Below are positions 55,401-61,400 of a stretch of DNA of 64,000 bases, in pieces. The position numbers were made by a program, and so were the translations under genes. The notes under the pieces are model-generated. The model searched no databases. It was not told where the DNA came from and saw only the letters and a list, made by a program, of their open reading frames with translations. Each line of letters begins with the position of its first letter. Position 1 is the stretch's first letter. The stretch is from positions 309,767 to 373,766 of the forward strand of contig NW_019091572.1 of the NCBI RefSeq assembly GCF_001949145.1, written 5' to 3'. Source of the DNA: Acanthaster planci (taxonomy: Eukaryota > Echinodermata > Asteroidea > Valvatida > Acanthasteridae).

Positions 55401-58400
55401 ACAAATCCAATTACCATTCGTGAGTGGAGTCCTTGAAGCGATCGAATTCGCATACATACAGCTGGCGGTACTATTACAACGAACTTGGCTATTTCTCTAG
55501 AAGACAATCGCATTAATTGGTTTTAAAAGGCTCAGCACAAAACGTAATAGTAATATGTGACCCACTCGGTGAAAATGAGTCTTAAGTCGCCAGAGCCACT
55601 TTGGAATAAAACGTCCTTAAGAATAACTTGGCACAGAATGTATCAACAGGAGCTCACAGCATTTTTCTCCATGAAGCATCCACTTTCATCAGGATGCCAA
55701 ACTGAGTCATACATCAAAACAAAAAAACTCTTCCAATACAAATGAAAACTCACAAAGTGGCTTTGGCAACTTATGACTTATTTCTACACAGCGGGTGACA
55801 TAAACGAAGCACTGTTTCGAGGTGCATTTTTTTAATTATTTGGAAGTACCTTGTCTGCTGAAGGATTTTGCAGGTTACCAGCTAACAGGCTAATCAGACC
55901 TTTCTTGACCATTATCACATGGCTGTCTTCATCACGAGGATAGTACACCTGACGAATCGCTCCGTTCTCGCTCATGTCAAAGGAGAACCTACCAAAAAAC
56001 TGGTTCAATTAACTTCTTTGGTAACTCTTTTTTCGTTCAGTTAAAACTAAAAAGTAATAGAAACACAAGGGTCTGGTTAACTCGGAGTGTACTTTTTTCG
56101 ATCGCCGAGACCCCTTTCAAGGTTTTCTTCTTTTTCAAGCTCTTCCCATCTGACTGGACTTTAAAACTTGACCATTCATCACATTAACTCTCAAAAAGAA
56201 CCCCCTTACATAGTTTTAAAAATCCAAAATAGGAAAAACGTGGCCTTTCCCAGTGCACCTTCACTCAATTTGTTCTTTGCGTTGATGGTCCCTGTCTTTT
56301 TGAGAAGCAGTGGACGTGTTGTATATCCAATTTGTAATTAAAAGGGCGATTTGTATTCAAACTAGCAACTTTTTTAATTAGCATCGGACCTTTGTACAGG
56401 CTTCTCATTTTGCTTGAACCCGTTTGAAAATAGTCACGTAATTGAAACCACAGCTTAAAATTTCTCCTTAAATCGCTCAAGCGTTAGAATTTTGTGACCC
56501 AAATTGTAAATCCCCCAAAGACACAATGTTTGCCCTGCAAGCTTCTCCATCAAAGGCTGAAGGTGTAGTCTAGCTTTTTCCCGGCCAATTTCGGAATTTA
56601 GCGTACATTTTGAAAACGACTTCAAACCTTGTTTCATTTTCGCAATAACAAGAATTCGACTTCGTTTTAAAGCTTTCGAATAAATGAATGTTTATTACTT
56701 TTCATTATAGATGTAATAAATACGTGACTGGGATGTCGGATTGACGTATTCCTTGCGAATTACAACAAATTCTTATTCGCTTAAATTCTGTCTTTTACCG
56801 TGACCCTTCGGATGTGAGTATTTATTTTATAATTCAAAATCGCAAAATATACGTTTATTTTGATTAGAAAATACAGGGTTGCACAAATCATGACACCACT
56901 TTTATAATGAAACTAATGTTACTCGTGAGTGTTTATATTATGTTTGTTATCAAACTGTACAAACGATAAGGATTAGAATGCAGCACAAGAAGGAAAGTGT
57001 TTATAGGATTCCTACAATAGTCGGTATGTTTTCAAAAACAACATGGATGGTTTCAATTAAATCATGCCTATTCGTACATTTAACCAATCAGCTAATTGCC
57101 TCTAAGAATGTAATTTCTATTAGAATGGAGTTCTAATTATTCACCAGGCATACCTTAAACAACACTTGTGAGGAAATGTCTCGCACATTTTCCGAAACAG
57201 ATTGAGTTTAAATTAAGATAAATGCAATATTGTAGAGATGCATTCGATTTGGTGCAAATATGAATGTCAATTTACTAAATCAGTGCAATATCAATATCGA
57301 GAAGATAAACGTTGACTTAATACAACTGTAATAAAATTTGTATTTGAAACGGTGATTGTTGTATTTAGACGGGGATGTTTGTATAGGGCATTTAAAAGTT
57401 TGATCTATTTCACTGGAAAACAAATGCTGCTATGACTAATTCATTCACACACTTTCCGAAATTGGCCGGTAAAGTCTGTATTTAGTAAACGACACGCCTT
57501 TCTCTTTCTCACTAACCCCTCTCTGCGACTCACTACACGACGTGACGGAACGACAGCTCCCTTGCATCGTGCTCTCGCGTCGCGCTGTTGCCTTCTTTCC
57601 ATTACGTTTGCACACAAACGACACATTACATCGTGCATCGCGTCGTGCCGTCACGCGTCGTGTCGTGCAATCTTACGTCTTTTCCATGATGCATTTTTCC
57701 TGTCCAGACGTTTTTTCCCTCGTCTGTTGCGATGCGCCGTCGTGCGTTGCGTCGTATGTCGTTTCGTGCGTCGCGTCGCCTATCACGTCACCTAGAGCAC
57801 GGCGCGTCGTGTGCTGACGTCTTTTGCTGGATAATGTTTATAGAGGGCGCCTTTTCCTTTTTCTTTTGTTTCTGTATTCCGCGCTTGCACCATTCCCTGA
57901 GCTGCAGGCGTTGATTTTTTTCTCGGTTTTCTTTCTTCCATTCTTATTTTCGATTTAGTTTCGGTCATATTTTATTTGTTGAAAAGGGGGAAAAGGTGAA
58001 TAGAAAATCTGCGAAAGTTGGGACTGCTCTATTAACGAAACTAGCAAGCACGTAGTAACGATTAATTGTATTGTATGACAGAGGTGATTTACAAAAAAAA
58101 AAAAAAATAAAAAATTAGAAGAATCAGAATCTGAGAAAGAAAAGGCAAAGGTCTTTTCTAAAATCATTTTGCGAAATTCAAATTATACAGATACTTGATC
58201 AAGATTCATATCCTTTTTCATATTTCCAAATCCCCCAAACAAATCTCTTGCCCTTAACAGGAGTGCTGAATTCATTTACCTGTAGTGTTAAACTTACATG
58301 GGGGGGCAAGGTACCCAGGTGTGTTTTGATCACTGATCATGCCACTATGGCTGGCTTGCAAAGCAGTAAACCTGCGTGAGCCGGCGGGGAGTGATTTGCA

Positions 58401-61400
58401 CCAGCATAGTAATGAAATCAGTTGCTCAAAATGTTTTCATTAACCCCCCCCCCATAATCGTTAACTTCCATCAACTTTCATCCTGAGCTAAAACCTGAAT
58501 TCATGAATGATTTCTTATTCATGCTTCTCTGATACTTTGGAAGCTTTGCCATTTCATTTCTAAATAGAACAAAACTGGACAACTGTTACACTCATATCAT
58601 ATCTAGTCAAAATTAATAATGCCATAAGTGAGCATGTATTTTATCATTACAGTAATGTACTGTAAAATCACGGTCAGCCTCTGAAATTAAAGGTGTGGAT
58701 ATGATGTTGGAAAAACTGACATGCTCAATTTTTCAGATTGAAGCTGACGTTCGTTCATCCTTTGATGTATGATGCTGGGTGGCATGGTAAATTTGACGAA
58801 ATAAGGAATATTTCCCATGACTGGATTTCACGGCCATAATGACACTGCAGTGAGGCTGTCTTAACCTGGAAAGGAGGGGAGTCAATTCGGCACAGTGTTT
58901 CTTTCCTCACCTTCCACCTCTAAGGGCCCGGGTTCGAATCCGACGAAACAGGCGACGAAACCTACAATTCAATAGAGCCGTCGCGCCATATGAATTCGTA
59001 GCCACAGCATGAGGAACAACTCTGGGAACAACCACAGTCACTGTGTAATCCGGTCACGAATGTGACGTCACTTCATTTTCAACCACGCCCGCTGCACATA
59101 CAAGTTTCAGAGCACTGACTTTATTTATATTCTTGTCAATATTCTGATCACGGTACTACGCGCAGCCCTTCCATATTTCACTGCACATACATTGCACATT
59201 GAGTTACATGCATTGATCGCCGTTTACATGGAGCCAAGGAACTGGAAGTTAACGTGCAACTTCATCGATCGTCCAATGGGGCCATGCGAATTATGGCGCC
59301 CCCGCTTTTGTCACGAAGTCACTCACGAACCGGGTACATTCTGAAACCAATGAATAACCCAGCTCTTAGAGTAAATTTAATTCACAACTTCTCAACCGTT
59401 CGTGGTATTAATTTTGTTCTTTTAGCGCATAAAAGACTAGTTCATATGCTTTATTGTGTACTCTAAGGATCGAAACTTCTGAAAAAAACATCCTATGCCA
59501 GGTGGAGGGAATTTAATCGCCATCGTCAAAAAGACCATAAAGGAAAAGGTTCACCAGCGATACTATTGCATTCTCCATTAAAAGTACGCTGGACGCCTTT
59601 CCCTTTTAGCAAAGTGTGTTTTTTTCTCTGCAGTATTTCTCTTACAATTTTACACTCTCGGTGTCGTTAGATAAGTATTGTTATATATGGTTAGAAGGCT
59701 TAGGTATTGGTAATTCTTGTCGTGTAATATTATTTTGACGAAATACAATAAGAAGGAGCTGTAATGATTGTTTGAAAAGTGGCCTTTCTAGACTCAATAG
59801 CATAATCAAAACACGTTGGCGTGCCCAGACTTGCCGGACGCTACCTTTTTCAGTGTAGGTAAATGTGTGGACACCTACGTGCAAAGTATTTTGTGGGATA
59901 TTCTTAGGCACCTACGTGCAAGTATTTAGTGCATTGTTACAAAGAATTGTTAAACAAACACACACACACACAAACAGAAGTAGACACGGGCTCTTAAATG
60001 TGTGTGTGCGCTCGTGTGTAATGTAGTCTCAGTGAGTTTGAATCATAAACCCCTTTTATAAAGTGGACTTGTTCCACTAAGGACGCGCACACCCACACAG
60101 GAATGCGTGAACTCAAAGTCAAAGCCTAGCTACCAAAATGTTGTAAAGATTCATCGTTCAACTTCAGTCACTCTTTCAACTGGTATTCCTTTAATTTCTA
60201 GTAAGCTATTGAAACAGTTCATGAAACCAAAAACTCGCCAAGAAACTTACCACTCGCTAAATTCCCTTTCCTCGTTCAGAAGAACTGCGAAAAAATATTA
60301 ATGCAGCACGGTAAAATGGGACAAGATTTATATGAATCTTTAGAGAACTAATTCGCTTTGTATGCATGTTTGGCCCAGTATCCTTTCAAACAGATTTGCT
60401 ACTAAATTCCACCAGTTAATAACACATTCGGCCAGTTGTTTTGTCTGTTTGTCGCTGATTGGTCAGCCAAACAGTTTTTTCAGCAGGGCAAAAATAGTGT
60501 TTTACCTAACCGTCTGAGTATTTGACAGGCATCACAAGGCATCACAAAATTTAGTGGAAAGCCAATAAGCGTCTTGGGTCTTTGACCATCCACAGTAACA
60601 TAAAAAGGATGCAAGGTGTCATTCTTTCATTAAAAGCCCCGGAGACTTTTCAGAGTATATTTTCAATATAGCAACCAATTTCTCCCAGGCGTCTGCACAA
60701 CTCGCTGTGGTCAATTTTGATTGCTAGGACATTCTAACGTTCGTTTCGTTGGACGCGGGCTGTTGATCAAGGGTGTGTGTTAACTTCGGGGGAATTTCTT
60801 TGGTGTGAGTGATTTTGACTCGAAAAAATAGTGCTGCCACGACCTCGTGTAAACAGTCAATAGACACAACCCTCTGGCAAGCACTGACACCGGTTCAAAC
60901 ACCAGTGAATAATGTGTCAATCATTTTTTTTAGATTAAGCCATTATTGTATGATCAGTCGAAGTCTATAGTATGCAATTGCGTGATGGAGTTGAATATTC
61001 CCATTCGTTTCCGCATATCACCCTTCTTACCCTTTGAAGTGGGTTCGATCGATAGGAATTTTTAAACAATGAACTTGCAAATATACTAGAGCCAGAGACA
61101 CCTTTCATATATCTAAAAGCAAGCCTAACAAAAAATACAACGAATAATTAATTACCTCTTTCTTCTTTGCTGAATACAGCCGCAGAGTAAACTCGCAGAT
61201 ATATTTCCTGGTTCCTACTACTCTCGTTAGAACTTTTGACCAATATGAGTCCAATCTATGATCAAGTGAAAAAAGTAAATATGGGAAGTCTTAATTTTAT
61301 CTCATAAAGTGGCCCTTCGTTGAATGTCACAGTTAATATCCACTTATAATGGTAGGTCCTACATTATGCTGAAGAAATCAAGAAAAATTTGCACTGCACA

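Larger units (their letters stand above)
55989..61155. other. 5.2-kb intron region that must hide one exon
   Basis: The exon on the right ends in phase 1 and the exon on the left starts in phase 2, so at least one exon is expected here, carrying the middle strands of the N-terminal barrel. I could not identify it. The region holds a CGTCG-rich tract (57.5-57.8 kb), a SINE-like piece (58.9 kb) and a short CA microsatellite (59.96 kb). Confidence 0.5.

Noticed and set aside
57441-57817. Overlapping Arg/Cys-rich frames on both strands
   Set aside because: By-products of the CGTCG-rich tract, not genes.
60508-60625. Minus-strand open stretch HPFYVTVDGQRPKTLIGF considered as the missing barrel exon
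   Set aside because: It ends in phase 1 while phase 2 is needed, lacks an in-phase acceptor and does not resemble the expected barrel strands.
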